This document shows positions 9,206 to 17,515 of a DNA stretch of 64,000 nucleotides, piece by piece. The stretch covers positions 124,001 through 188,000 of the forward strand of contig NZ_JBGCCH010000004.1 in NCBI RefSeq assembly GCF_041261205.1, read 5' to 3'. This DNA comes from Catenulispora sp. MAP5-51 (GTDB taxonomy: Bacteria; Actinomycetota; Actinomycetes; Streptomycetales; Catenulisporaceae). Every line of letters begins with the position of its first letter. Position 1 is the first letter of the stretch. The translations under genes and the position numbers were made by a program. The notes beneath the pieces were generated by a model that ran no database searches, was not told where the DNA came from, and saw only the letters and a program-made list of their open reading frames with translations.

Positions 9206-9895
9206 CTAGAAGCTGCCGAGCGAGGTCAGGCTGCCGACCGGCAGGCCCGAGGTCAGCCCGCCGACCAGCGGCAGGCTTCCGACCAGCGGCAGCTGGCTCT
9301 GCGGCTTGGGCGCGGCGGCCGGGGCCGGCATCGGCGCGGCCGGGGTGATCGTCGGGGCGGTGACCGCGGGCGCGACCGGAGCGACCATCCGGCTGCGGGT
9401 GCCGGGGTGCGCGGGCTTCATCAGGGCCGGAGGGGTCGGCATGTGCGGGGGCGGGAAGGCGGCCTTCAGGTCGGAGCCGGCCTGCTCGCCGGCGGCCTGG
9501 GCGGTCGGCGCGGTGGGGGCGGGCTCGCCGGTCAGCTGGCCGACCACCGGCAGGTTCTGGGCCATCGGCCCGACCACCGGCACCTGGCCGGCCAGCCCGC
9601 TCACCGGCAGCCCGCCGGCCAGGCTGTTCAGCGGCAGGGCGTTGGCCAGGCCGCCGTTGATCGGCATGATCGAACTCAGTCCGGCCACCGGCAGCGCGGA
9701 GCGGGTCACGGGCAGTGGCGCGGCGGCCAGCCCGGTGGCGTCGGCGACGGTGGTCGAGATCGGCGCGGCGTCCAGCGGAGTGCTGGTCGTCGGTGCGGTC
9801 GCCGCGGAGGCGGCGCCGCCGACGACGGGACCGGCGGCCATGGCGGCCGCCGTGACGACCAGGCCGCGCCGGACCGTGGTGCTCAAGGTGCTCAT
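9206..9895 (-). CDS. secreted Pro/Ala/Val-rich repeat protein of unknown function
   Basis: 229 residues. An N-terminal signal peptide (RRGLVVTAAAMAAGPVVGGAASA, cleavage near 32) has a twin-Arg-free Sec type. The mature part is low-complexity with recurring LPV.G / VPVVG / LPLVG units at both ends and a Pro-rich, His-containing centre (FPPPHMPTPPALMKPAHPG). No catalytic motif is visible. It may be a cell-wall or surface-associated protein, but this is a guess. The ATG at 9895 is supported by a GAGGAG site. It stands alone with its own strong terminator. Intergenic 9896-10043 shows no clear promoter to me. Confidence 0.75.
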   Translation of the reverse strand: MSTLSTTVRRGLVVTAAAMAAGPVVGGAASAATAPTTSTPLDAAPISTTVADATGLAAAPLPVTRSALPVAGLSSIMPINGGLANALPLNSLAGGLPVSGLAGQVPVVGPMAQNLPVVGQLTGEPAPTAPTAQAAGEQAGSDLKAAFPPPHMPTPPALMKPAHPGTRSRMVAPVAPAVTAPTITPAAPMPAPAAAPKPQSQLPLVGSLPLVGGLTSGLPVGSLTSLGSF

Positions 9896-10043
9896 TGCCT
9901 GGTTCTCCTCGTATTGGGGCTGGCGCGTTTACGCGACAGCTCTCTGCCCAACGGAAGAACCCTGCCCGGGGAAACGCCGGACGAAGTAAAAGGGAAGTAA
10001 TATTTCCAGACGGTGATTGGGTCGTCCGATATCAGAACCGCTA

Positions 10044-10664
10044 TCAGATTACCCCGTCCGAAGGCGATTCTTTGTCGAATTCCGCAATGTGCCTTCGCGC
10101 TGCCTCGGCGCCGGTCCACACGATGGCGTGGATCCCGGCCTCCCGGGCGGCGGCGACGTTCACCTCGCGGTCGTCCAGGAAGAGGACCTCGCCGGCATGT
10201 GCGCCGAGCCGGGCCAGCAGCGCCTGCCAGATCGCCGCGTCGGGCTTGGCGACTCCCAGTTCCCCGGAGATCACGAAATGCTCGAACGGCGCGGCCCACT
10301 GCCGTGTGCGGAAAGCCGTGCCGTGGGCTCTCGGCGCGTTCGACAACAGCGCCAGCCGCCGACCGGCCGCCGCGAGCTCCTCGATCAGCTCGACCGAGCT
10401 GGGGTCGAGGGTGTTCCACAGCTCGACGTCCGCCGCGCTCAGCGCCGCGGCCTCGGCCGGGCCCACCTCGACCTGTGCTTGTGCGCCGACCGCCTGCCAG
10501 TAGTCGAGCTCTGCCAGGCCGCGGTCGTACTTCTCCCGATGGCGCCAGTAGCCCTCGGCGAAGTCCGCGGCCGGCGCCTCGATGATCCCGGCCAGCCGCG
10601 CGAACGCCTGCTCTGTCGGCCGCTGGGCGATGACCTCACCGTAATCGAACACGATCCATGTCAT
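10044..10664 (-). CDS. HAD-IA family hydrolase
   Basis: 206 residues of the haloacid dehalogenase superfamily, probably a phosphatase acting on a small phosphorylated metabolite. Motif I is FDYGEV (nucleophile Asp7), lacking the second Asp of classical phosphatases, as in the YihX/epoxide-hydrolase-N-terminal subgroup. Motif II is LLSNAP, motif III Lys in GVAKPDAAIW, motif IV LFLDDREVNV. It lies 19 nt downstream of the membrane lytic-transglycosylase-like gene on the same strand, so co-transcription is likely, though the two functions are not obviously linked. Confidence 0.85.
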   Translation of the reverse strand: MTWIVFDYGEVIAQRPTEQAFARLAGIIEAPAADFAEGYWRHREKYDRGLAELDYWQAVGAQAQVEVGPAEAAALSAADVELWNTLDPSSVELIEELAAAGRRLALLSNAPRAHGTAFRTRQWAAPFEHFVISGELGVAKPDAAIWQALLARLGAHAGEVLFLDDREVNVAAAREAGIHAIVWTGAEAARRHIAEFDKESPSDGVI

Positions 10665-10683
10665 CGCCCCAGCGTGCCAGCCG

Positions 10684-11625
10684 TCAGCCGCCCTTCACCA
10701 CCGAGACGTCCACCGTCCCGCCGCTCGAGGACGAGGTCTGCTGCCATTTGCCCGAAGCCCGGGTCCACACCTGGTTCGCGTACTGCACCCGGTCCACGTC
10801 CAGCGTCTTGGACGAGGCCACGGCCCAGGCCGCGAGCACCTGCGGGTTGAACAGGTTGTTGGACGTTATCCGCAGCGTCAGGCCGTCGGAGGAGTGCGAG
10901 TACTGCGGAGCCGCCCCCGCGCCGTTCGCGCTGAACTGCTTCACCAGCGCCTGGCCCAGGGTCGAGGCGCGGGGCGTCAGGCCGCTCGAGCCGGGGGCCT
11001 CGACGGCCAGCTTCGGGTCGTCGTAGGTGCAGGTCAGCGAGGTGCCCGACTTGGCGTCCAGGGTGGTGGCCAGGATCGTGGCCATCTCCTCCCACTGCCC
11101 GTAGGACTCGCCCGAGGAATCCGCCGAGCGCTGCACGGCCTGCGCGGCCTTGCCGACGTCGATGGTCTCCCAGTTGTTCACGTTCAGCAGCGCGTAGAAG
11201 AACTTCCCGGTCGAGTACACCGGGTCCATGATCTGTTCCTGGCTGCCCCAGCCCTGCGAGGGCCGTTGCTGGAACAGGCCCAGCGAGTCGCGGTCGCCGC
11301 CCTGCAGGTTCTGGATCTTCGACTCCTGCTCGGCCGTGGCCAGGGCGATTATCGTCGCCCGCTCCGGCAGGTTCTTGGCCCGGGCCACCGCGGCGATGGT
11401 GGCCGCGTTGCCCATCCGCTCGTTGGCGATCGTGGAGGACTGGCCGTCCGCGCCGACGGCCGTGCAGTTCTCGGCGGAGACCCCGCCGTTGAACGCGTGG
11501 TAGACGAAGAAGCCGCCGGCGCCCAGCGCGCCGAGCAGCATCACGGTCACGATCCAGGCACCGATGTGCCGGGATTTGCGCGGCGCTTGTTCCTGCCTGC
11601 CTCGGGGGCGGCCTCTCTGACCCAT
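10684..11625 (-). CDS. membrane-anchored lytic-transglycosylase-like protein
   Basis: 313 residues. After a basic N-terminus (RGRQEQAPRKSR) there is one membrane segment at about 22-42, so the bulk is extracytoplasmic. The segment TIIALATAEQESKIQNL followed by DSLGLFQQRPSQGWG is the Glu-containing signature of lysozyme/transglycosylase-like folds in actinobacteria, consistent with binding or cleaving cell-wall glycan. The C-terminal 120 residues are a separate, Ser-rich module of unknown role. Homologues in genome databases are often mislabelled heavy-metal transporters. It is divergent from dapD with 91 nt between, a shared regulatory region. Confidence 0.75.
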   Translation of the reverse strand: MGQRGRPRGRQEQAPRKSRHIGAWIVTVMLLGALGAGGFFVYHAFNGGVSAENCTAVGADGQSSTIANERMGNAATIAAVARAKNLPERATIIALATAEQESKIQNLQGGDRDSLGLFQQRPSQGWGSQEQIMDPVYSTGKFFYALLNVNNWETIDVGKAAQAVQRSADSSGESYGQWEEMATILATTLDAKSGTSLTCTYDDPKLAVEAPGSSGLTPRASTLGQALVKQFSANGAGAAPQYSHSSDGLTLRITSNNLFNPQVLAAWAVASSKTLDVDRVQYANQVWTRASGKWQQTSSSSGGTVDVSVVKGG

Positions 11626-11703
11626 ACCGTCCAGTTCCGTCCGTTAATGTCCGAGATCCGTCCTGCGGTGTGAACGCCGCGAGGCCACCGTAGCTGAAAC
11701 GCA

Positions 11704-11709
11704 TATCGT
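11704..11709 (+). promoter_or_regulatory. -10 element (TATCGT), leaderless start for dapD
   Basis: TATCGT ends 7 nt before the ATG at 11717 and no Shine-Dalgarno precedes it. This decides the dapD start in favour of ATG 11717 over the in-frame GTGs at 11708 and 11711, which would lie inside the promoter. Confidence 0.5.
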
Positions 11710-11716
11710 GGTGGCC

Positions 11717-12568
11717 ATGACGAACGCACCGACTGCCCAGGATTTCGCCTCCCCGATCTCGGCAGTGATCGACGAGCTGTGGGAGCGCCGCGCGGAGCTC
11801 AGCCCGGCGGACTCCGACGCCCGCAAGGCCGTGGTGGAGGCCGTGGACCTGATCGACGCCGGAACCGCGCGGGCGGCGTTCGTGGACGCGGCCTCCGACG
11901 AGGTGGTCGTGGACGAGCGGGCCAAGCGCGCGATCCTGATGTCGTTCAAGGTCCTGGACATGGTCGAGTCCAACGCCGGCGACTTCCGGTTCCACGACAA
12001 GATGCCGCTCAAGAGCGACTTCGGCGGTGCGCGCGTGGTCCCCGGGGCCATCGTCCGGTGGGGCTCCTACGTCTCCTCCGGTGCGATCCTGATGCCCTCG
12101 TTCGTCAACATCGGCGGCTACGTCGACTCCGGCACCATGGTCGACACCTGGGCCACCGTCGGCTCCTGCGCGCAGATCGGCAAGAACGTCCACCTCTCCG
12201 GCGGCGTCGGCATCGGCGGCGTGCTGGAGCCGCCGAACGCGGTCCCGGTCGTGATCGAGGACGACGCGTTCATCGGCTCGCGCTCGATGGTCGTCGAGGG
12301 GGCCCGGGTCCGCCAGGGCGCCAAGCTCGGCTCCGGCACCAACATCACCAAGTCGATGCGGGTCTTCGACGCGGAGACCGGCGAGGAACTGCCCCGCGGC
12401 GAGGCCCCGGCCTGGTCGGTGTGTGTCAGCTCGACCCGGGTGAAGAAGTTCCCCGGCGGGGAGTTCACCACTCCCTGCCTGCTGGTGCTGAGCCGCCTGT
12501 CCCCCGGCGAGTCCCACGACAAGCTGCAGATCAACGACATGCTCCGCGACAACGGATTCACCGGCTGA
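11717..12568 (+). CDS. dapD: 2,3,4,5-tetrahydropyridine-2,6-dicarboxylate N-succinyltransferase
   Basis: 283 residues. DapD uses succinyl-CoA to acylate tetrahydrodipicolinate in the succinylase branch of lysine and meso-diaminopimelate synthesis; it is a cytoplasmic trimer. The centre shows left-handed beta-helix hexapeptide repeats (GGYVDSGTMVDTWATVGSCA, GSRSMVVEGARVRQGAKLG) and the actinobacterial GGVLEPPNAVPVVIED loop. Length and sequence fit the Gram-positive DapD type. The start follows the leaderless -10 at 11704. dapE follows after 20 nt on the same strand, giving two steps of the same pathway in one unit. Confidence 0.94.
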   Translation: MTNAPTAQDFASPISAVIDELWERRAELSPADSDARKAVVEAVDLIDAGTARAAFVDAASDEVVVDERAKRAILMSFKVLDMVESNAGDFRFHDKMPLKSDFGGARVVPGAIVRWGSYVSSGAILMPSFVNIGGYVDSGTMVDTWATVGSCAQIGKNVHLSGGVGIGGVLEPPNAVPVVIEDDAFIGSRSMVVEGARVRQGAKLGSGTNITKSMRVFDAETGEELPRGEAPAWSVCVSSTRVKKFPGGEFTTPCLLVLSRLSPGESHDKLQINDMLRDNGFTG

Positions 12569-12588
12569 GGACGGGGAGCGACCAAAGG

Positions 12589-13704
12589 ATGTCCGGCCTG
12601 GACCTCACGCAGAGTGCCGCCCGCCTGACCGCGGCGCTCGTCGACATCGAGTCCGAGAGCGGCAATGAGAAGGCGCTCGCCGACGCGGTCGAGGAGGCGC
12701 TGCGTCCGTACCCGCACCTTGAAGTGCTGCGCGACGGCGACTCCGTGCTGGCGCGCACCAATCTCGGCCGCGCCGAGCGCGTGATCCTGGCCGGACACCT
12801 GGACACCGTGCCGATCGCGGTCGACAGCACCGGGCGCCGCAATGTCCCCTCGCTCCTGGAGGGCGACTGGGAGACCGGGACCCTGCGCGGCTGCGGCACC
12901 TCGGACATGAAGGCCGGCGTGGCGGTCCAGCTGGTGCTGGCCGCCGGCCTGGCCGAGCCGAACCGCGATGTGACGTACGTCTTCTACGAGTGCGAGGAAG
13001 TCGAGGCCGAGCGCAACAGCCTGGGCCGGCTGATCCGCACCCGGCCGGAGTGGTTCGCCGCCGACTTCGCGGTGCTGCTGGAGCCGAGCAACAACATCGT
13101 CGAGGGCGGCTGCCAGGGCACGATGCGGGCCCGGCTGACCTTCCGCGGCGCCCGCGCGCACTCGGCGCGCTCCTGGCTCGGCGACAACGCGATCCATAAG
13201 GCCGGCGCTGCGCTGCGGCGGCTCGAGGAGTACCAGCCGCGCCGGGTCGAGGTGGAGGGCCTGGAGTATCGCGAGGGCCTGAACGCGGTCGGGATCACCG
13301 GCGGCGTGGCCGGCAACGTGATCCCGGACGAGTGCTCGCTGGTTGTGAACTTCCGCTTTGCCCCGGACCGCAGTCAGGACGACGCGGAACGTCATGTCCG
13401 CGAGGTCTTCGCGGATCTGGGCGCTGAGATCGTGGTCACGGACTCCGCTCCGGCGGCGCGTCCCGGTCTGCATCTGCCGTCGGCGGCGGAGTTCGTCGGC
13501 GCTGTGATGGCTGAGGTGGACACAGAGCCCACGGCGAAGTTCGGCTGGACCGATGTCGCCAGGTTCGCCGAACTCGGCGTTCCGGGCGTGAACTACGGGC
13601 CCGGAGACGGATCCCTGGCTCACAAACCGGATGAATCAGTGGACTTGGAGCAAGTTGTCCGATGTGCGGAACGGATGAGAAGCTGGCTCGGCTCCGCCCC
13701 GTGA
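12589..13704 (+). CDS. dapE: succinyl-diaminopimelate desuccinylase
   Basis: 371 residues of the M20 metallohydrolase family. It removes succinate from N-succinyl-LL-diaminopimelate, the step after DapC in the pathway begun by DapD. Di-zinc ligands are visible: His70 and Asp72 in AGHLDTVP, the bridging Asp106 in GTSDMKAG, the Glu pair in YECEEVEAE (catalytic and ligand Glu, 136/137), and a C-terminal His in SLAHKPDE. The start ATG 12589 has GGGGAG 10 nt upstream and lies 20 nt after the dapD stop. Confidence 0.94.
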   Translation: MSGLDLTQSAARLTAALVDIESESGNEKALADAVEEALRPYPHLEVLRDGDSVLARTNLGRAERVILAGHLDTVPIAVDSTGRRNVPSLLEGDWETGTLRGCGTSDMKAGVAVQLVLAAGLAEPNRDVTYVFYECEEVEAERNSLGRLIRTRPEWFAADFAVLLEPSNNIVEGGCQGTMRARLTFRGARAHSARSWLGDNAIHKAGAALRRLEEYQPRRVEVEGLEYREGLNAVGITGGVAGNVIPDECSLVVNFRFAPDRSQDDAERHVREVFADLGAEIVVTDSAPAARPGLHLPSAAEFVGAVMAEVDTEPTAKFGWTDVARFAELGVPGVNYGPGDGSLAHKPDESVDLEQVVRCAERMRSWLGSAP

Positions 13705-13869
13705 GCTGACGGCCCGCGGCGGCGCGCGCCGGTTCAAACAGGTGCGCGCCGGAGGCAACCGGTTGGGACCTATTAGCGTCTTACCAGCGGCGGAGCAGCC
13801 CCCGTACGACCACGGGAGCCCGGCGATCAGCCCGCTGTCCAGGCAAGTTCCGAGAGGTCCGAAGTTTCG

Positions 13870-15039
13870 ATGAGCCCGACCGGCTGGCCGATGATGGTGA
13901 CGGCGATCCTTCTCGCGGTCGCCGCGCCGATCGGCACCTATCTGTTGTGGAACCGCATCCGCGGGCCGCGCCCCGTGCGTGCCGTGACACGGCTGTCGAT
14001 GATCGGCGTGAGTCAGGTCATGGCGATCCTGCTGTGCGGTGTGGTGGTCAACAACTACTACGGGCTCTACGCGTCCTGGGACGACCTGCTCGGCGACACA
14101 GGCAGCCCGGGCGTGATCATCCACCAGAACACGGTGGCCTCCGGCACCCCGATCGCCGGCGGCGACCTGACGGACGGCCGGGCGCAGGGCGGGCGCGGCC
14201 AGGTGGTGCCGCGCGTGCGGCCGGACGGTCCCGCGCAGGACTTCAAGAAGTACGGCGACGACGCGCTGGTCACCAGCTTCACCGGGCCCAAGTCCGGGCT
14301 CGGCGGCACGAACGACGTGATGGTGTGGACGCCGCCGCAGTACAACGACCCGGCGTACGCGAACACCGACTTCCCGGTCGTCCTGCTGTTCCCCGGTTAC
14401 CCGGGCACTCCGCAGACCTGGTTCGGCAACATGGCGGGACAAAAGGAGCTGGGCACGCTGGTCCAGCAGCACGCCGCCACCCCGTTCGTGCTGGTCGCGG
14501 TGAACATCTCGCCGGTCAAGGGCGTGAACACCGACTGCACCGACATCCCGGGCGGTCCGCAGGTCGCGACCTACATCACCGACGACATCCGGACCATGAT
14601 CGAGCGCACCTTCCGGGTCACCACCGACCGTTCCGGCTGGGGCATGATGGGCTACTCCGAGGGCGGCCTGTGCGCGGGCAAGCTGCTGGTCCAGTATCCG
14701 CAGCTGTTCAGCGCCGCGGTGCAGATGAGCGGCGACGTGCGGCCCGGGGGCTATGTGGCCAAGTACGGTCCGGCCTTCGCCAACCAGAACTCCACGCTGT
14801 GGATCCTGCAGAACCACAAGCCCAACCCGCCGGTGGCGCTGCTGGCCGCGGCCTCGGCCGAGGACGCGCACGGCAGCGTGCTCTCCGACGCGCTCTCGCT
14901 GCAGCAGGTGGCGCCGGGTGTGGTGGACGTGCTGAAGAAGGACCACGGCTCGCACAACACCGAGGTGTGGAAGCAGTGGCTGCCGCAGGCCTACGGCTGG
15001 CTGAGCCAGCACCTGGAGCAGGTGCGCCCGCAGTCCTGA
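13870..15039 (+). CDS. membrane-anchored esterase (alpha/beta hydrolase, antigen-85/esterase-D-like)
   Basis: 389 residues. Two hydrophobic segments (about 8-27 and 45-65) precede a large extracytoplasmic domain. The hydrolase part carries FPVVLLFPGYPGTPQTWFG, the nucleophile elbow GYSEGG with Ser263, and a C-terminal KKDHGSHNTEVWKQWLP whose His is a likely triad member. This matches the putative-esterase group that includes corynebacterial/mycobacterial mycolyltransferase-like proteins. The substrate is unknown; an acyl ester of the cell envelope is plausible. There is no clear ribosome site before 13870. The preceding 165 nt (13705-13869) hold nothing I recognise. Confidence 0.78.
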   Translation: MSPTGWPMMVTAILLAVAAPIGTYLLWNRIRGPRPVRAVTRLSMIGVSQVMAILLCGVVVNNYYGLYASWDDLLGDTGSPGVIIHQNTVASGTPIAGGDLTDGRAQGGRGQVVPRVRPDGPAQDFKKYGDDALVTSFTGPKSGLGGTNDVMVWTPPQYNDPAYANTDFPVVLLFPGYPGTPQTWFGNMAGQKELGTLVQQHAATPFVLVAVNISPVKGVNTDCTDIPGGPQVATYITDDIRTMIERTFRVTTDRSGWGMMGYSEGGLCAGKLLVQYPQLFSAAVQMSGDVRPGGYVAKYGPAFANQNSTLWILQNHKPNPPVALLAAASAEDAHGSVLSDALSLQQVAPGVVDVLKKDHGSHNTEVWKQWLPQAYGWLSQHLEQVRPQS

Positions 15040-15106
15040 GGCGTTCTGCGGCCTGAGCGCGGCCTGACCGTCGCCCGCCCGCCGTCGTCCGGCCAACCCC
15101 GGCCGG

Positions 15107-15112
15107 TAATGT
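15107..15112 (+). promoter_or_regulatory. -10 element (TAATGT), leaderless start for the LOG-family gene
   Basis: TAATGT lies exactly 7 nt before ATG 15120. It overlaps the alternative GTG at 15111, so the downstream ATG is chosen as the true start. Confidence 0.5.
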
Positions 15113-15119
15113 GCCGACT

Positions 15120-15893
15120 ATGAGTCAAGGCAGCGGAAACGGACACGGCTCCGGCACCAGTTTCACCGAGCGGTTCGTCGGCGCGGTGACCCGGCGGCGC
15201 GGACACGAGCAGTTGCCGGCGGCCACGGCCGACCAGAAGCTGCTGGACCACGCCTACGGCAAGGACTGGAAGGACGAGGACCCCTGGCGGGTCCTGCGCA
15301 TTCAGGGCGAGTTCGTGGAGGGGTTCGACTCCCTGGCCCGCACCGGTCCGGCGATCACCGTCTTCGGCTCCGCGCGTACCCCGGCCGGCAGCCCCGAGTA
15401 CCTGTTCGGCGAGCAGATCGGCCGCGGCCTGGCGACCGCCGGCTGGACCGTCATCACCGGCGGCGGCCCGGGCGCCATGGAGGCGGCGAACAAGGGCGCC
15501 CTGAACGCCGGCGGCCGGTCGATCGGGCTGGGCATCGAGCTGCCCTTCGAGCAGTCCCTGAACAGCTACATCGACCAGGGCATCAACTTCCGCTACTTCT
15601 TCGTCCGCAAGACCATGTTCCTGAAGTACTCGCAGGGCTTCGTGGTCCTGCCCGGCGGCTTCGGCACCATGGACGAGCTGTTCGAGGCCCTGACCCTGGT
15701 CCAGACGCACAAGGTGACGTCGTTCCCGGTGGTGCTGGTCGGCCGCGCCTTCTGGGGCGGGCTGGTGGACTGGATCCGCGACGTCATGGTCCCGGCCGGC
15801 AAGATCGCCGCGGCCGACCTGGACCTGATCCACCTGGTCGACGACCCGGACGAGGCGGTCGCGATCATGGGGAAGCCGGGGGACCGCGGGTAG
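15120..15893 (+). CDS. LOG family protein (TIGR00730-type Rossmann fold nucleoside-monophosphate phosphoribohydrolase)
   Basis: 257 residues. Family members cleave the N-glycosidic bond of (cytokinin) nucleoside 5'-monophosphates, releasing base and ribose 5-phosphate. The diagnostic PGGFGTMDE motif is at 178-186 and the nucleotide-binding GGGPGAMEAANKGA at 114-127. The N-terminal 60-residue extension is typical of the actinobacterial type (Rv1205 relatives). It is convergent with folP2; the same gene pair neighbours dapE and folP2 in mycobacteria, which supports orthology. Confidence 0.88.
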   Translation: MSQGSGNGHGSGTSFTERFVGAVTRRRGHEQLPAATADQKLLDHAYGKDWKDEDPWRVLRIQGEFVEGFDSLARTGPAITVFGSARTPAGSPEYLFGEQIGRGLATAGWTVITGGGPGAMEAANKGALNAGGRSIGLGIELPFEQSLNSYIDQGINFRYFFVRKTMFLKYSQGFVVLPGGFGTMDELFEALTLVQTHKVTSFPVVLVGRAFWGGLVDWIRDVMVPAGKIAAADLDLIHLVDDPDEAVAIMGKPGDRG

Positions 15894-15912
15894 GTCCGAT
15901 CCTTTGGCCTGC

Positions 15913-15997
15913 GGTTAGACCAGTCCGGCGGTTAGCCCGATTCGGCGGCTAGGCCAGTCCGGCGGCCAGACCGGTCCTGCGGCTAGGCCAGCCCCCG
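15913..15997. repeat. five degenerate 17-bp tandem repeats at the folP2 3' end
   Basis: Units start at 15913, 15930, 15947, 15964 and 15981, each resembling GGTTAGACCAGTCCGGC or GGCTAGGCCAGTCCGGC. The fifth copy supplies the folP2 stop codon (minus-strand TAG at 15983-15985). Copies 1-3 carry a minus-strand TAA/TAG at the same position, and because 17 is not a multiple of 3 these fall in all three frames. Confidence 0.8.
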
Positions 15998-16921
15998 CTT
16001 GGCCACCGCCGGCTCCCGGAGCCCCTGGATCGCCGACACCATGTCGAGCACCTGCCGGGTCTCGGCCACCTCGTGTACCCGGTACACCCGGGCGCCGAGC
16101 CAGGCCGACACGGCGGTCGTCGCGAGGGTCCCGGTCAGCCGCTCCTTCACCGGCCGGTCCAGGGTCTCGCCGACGAAGTCCTTGTTCGACAGCGACACCA
16201 GGACCGGCCAGCCGGTCGCGGTCATCTCCGTCAGGCGGCGCGTCGCCTCCAGGGAGTGCCGGGTGTTCTTGCCAAAGTCGTGGCCGGGGTCGATCAGGAT
16301 GCGGTCGCGCGGGACGCCGAGGGCCGCCGCGCGCTCGGCCTCGCCGTGGACCGTGCGCTCCAGAATGTCCGCCATCACGTCCGCGTAGCCGATGCGGTGC
16401 GGACGGGTGCGGGGTTCGACGCCGCCGGCGTGCGTGCACACCAGCGCCACCGCGTGCCGGGCCGCGACCTCCGCCAGCTGCGGGTCCCAGCCGCCCCAGG
16501 CGTCGTTCAGTACGTCCGCGCCCTCGGCGCACACCGCGTCTCCGACCTCGGCGCGCCAGGTGTCCACGGAGATGACCGCTTCGGGGAACCGCTTGCGGAC
16601 CTCGGCGACGAAGGGCACCACGCGGCGCATCTCCTCGGCCAGGTCCACGGCGTCGCCGGGGCCGGCCTTCACGCCGCCGATGTCCACCAGGTCCGCGCCC
16701 TGGCTCAAGGCCGCCTCCACGCGGTCCAGCGCGGCGGCGTCGGTGAAGGTGGCGCCCTTGTCGTAGAACGAGTCCGGGGTGCGGTTCACGATCGCCATCA
16801 CGAGCCGCTGGTCGGGTCCGTATTCGTACGGTCCCAGTCGCAGCGTGCCCTGCGGGACGGAAGCCGGGGCCACACTGCTGCCGGTGGGGCCGCCGTGGGT
16901 ACCGTCCGCGTTCGATGACAT
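15983..16921 (-). CDS. folP2: dihydropteroate synthase homologue, FolP2 type
   Basis: 312 residues of the pterin-binding TIM-barrel family. The N-terminal signature reads IVNRTPDSFYDKG (44-56), where canonical DHPS has NVTPDSFSDGG. DIGGVKAGPG replaces the canonical DIGGESTRPG, and VSLSNKDF replaces the usual SRK loop. These changes mark the FolP2 paralogue (Rv1207 in M. tuberculosis), which is reported to lack DHPS activity. Its true function is unknown, and folate synthesis should not be inferred. A 25-residue Ser/Gly/Ala N-terminal extension precedes the barrel. The leaderless -10 TAGGCT is 7 nt before the ATG. Confidence 0.86.
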   Translation of the reverse strand: MSSNADGTHGGPTGSSVAPASVPQGTLRLGPYEYGPDQRLVMAIVNRTPDSFYDKGATFTDAAALDRVEAALSQGADLVDIGGVKAGPGDAVDLAEEMRRVVPFVAEVRKRFPEAVISVDTWRAEVGDAVCAEGADVLNDAWGGWDPQLAEVAARHAVALVCTHAGGVEPRTRPHRIGYADVMADILERTVHGEAERAAALGVPRDRILIDPGHDFGKNTRHSLEATRRLTEMTATGWPVLVSLSNKDFVGETLDRPVKERLTGTLATTAVSAWLGARVYRVHEVAETRQVLDMVSAIQGLREPAVAKRGLA

Positions 16922-16928
16922 GGAGATC

Positions 16929-16934
16929 AGCCTA
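16929..16934 (-). promoter_or_regulatory. -10 element (TAGGCT), leaderless start for folP2
   Basis: TAGGCT on the minus strand lies 7 nt before ATG 16921, with no Shine-Dalgarno between. It is back to back with the promoter of the DivIVA-like gene, 28 nt away. Confidence 0.45.
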
Positions 16935-16961
16935 ACGGCGACGGCGCGGCGCCGGGCGTGG

Positions 16962-16967
16962 CACGAT
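16962..16967 (+). promoter_or_regulatory. degenerate -10 (CACGAT), possible leaderless start for the DivIVA-like gene
   Basis: CACGAT differs from TANNNT by its first base and is 6 nt before GTG 16974. It favours 16974 over the GTG at 16968. Confidence 0.3.
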
Positions 16968-16973
16968 GTGCGC

Positions 16974-17489
16974 GTGCTGTACTTTCAGTTTCTGGTCGTC
17001 GCGGCGGTGTTCGGTGCGATCGCGTGGGTGGCCGCCGGCCGCGGCGGGGGTCTGGACGACCCGCGCCAGGACCGGCCCGAGCCCGCGCTGGCCGACGACC
17101 GGCAGCTGGGCCGGGAGGACATCGACGGCACCCGCTTCGCCGTGGGGTGGCGCGGCTACCGCATGGACCAGGTCGACCGGCTGCTGGACCGGCTCGCCGC
17201 CGAGATCGACCACCGAGACCGGCTGATCGCCGACCTGACCCGCCCGGCGGGCGCCCGGTTCGGTGAGGCCGGCGCCGGCTACGAGCCGGTGCCCCGGACC
17301 CAGGACGCGGTGCCCGGCATCGGGGGCGCCGGCGGCGCGGCTACCGCGACCGCCGTGGTGCAGCCCGGCTTCGGCCCCGGCGTGGACGTGGCGCCCGGCC
17401 AGACCGAGGCCGCCGCCCCGGCCGATCAGGACCCTGCGGAGGGCAACCCGCTGTCGTCGTGGTACCGGCGTCCGGAGGACGACCAGTAG
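16974..17489 (+). CDS. membrane-anchored DivIVA-domain protein
   Basis: 171 residues with a single N-terminal membrane segment (FLVVAAVFGAIAWVAA) and a cytoplasmic tail. Residues about 40-85 contain a DivIVA-like motif (GTRFAVGWRGYRMDQVDRLLDRLAAEI) as in FtsX/Wag31-type proteins that sense curved membrane, followed by a Pro/Ala/Gly-rich tail ending SSWYRRPEDDQ. In mycobacteria a DivIVA-like gene (Rv1209) also follows folP2, so the position supports orthology. The role is inferred as polar or septal localisation. Start: GTG 16974 from promoter spacing; GTG 16968 is possible. Confidence 0.75.
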   Translation: MLYFQFLVVAAVFGAIAWVAAGRGGGLDDPRQDRPEPALADDRQLGREDIDGTRFAVGWRGYRMDQVDRLLDRLAAEIDHRDRLIADLTRPAGARFGEAGAGYEPVPRTQDAVPGIGGAGGAATATAVVQPGFGPGVDVAPGQTEAAAPADQDPAEGNPLSSWYRRPEDDQ

Positions 17490-17515
17490 GGTCTTCATTT
17501 CTTAAGCTCGCACGG

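Noticed and set aside
10661-12517. 618-codon minus-strand frame across dapD and its neighbour
   Set aside because: It overlaps dapD antisense and has no coding signature; the true gene is 10684-11625 in another frame.
16962-17489. Start of the DivIVA-like protein at the upstream in-frame ATG 16779
   Set aside because: That would overlap folP2 antisense for about 140 nt and add a stretch with no coding bias; the membrane anchor begins right at 16974.
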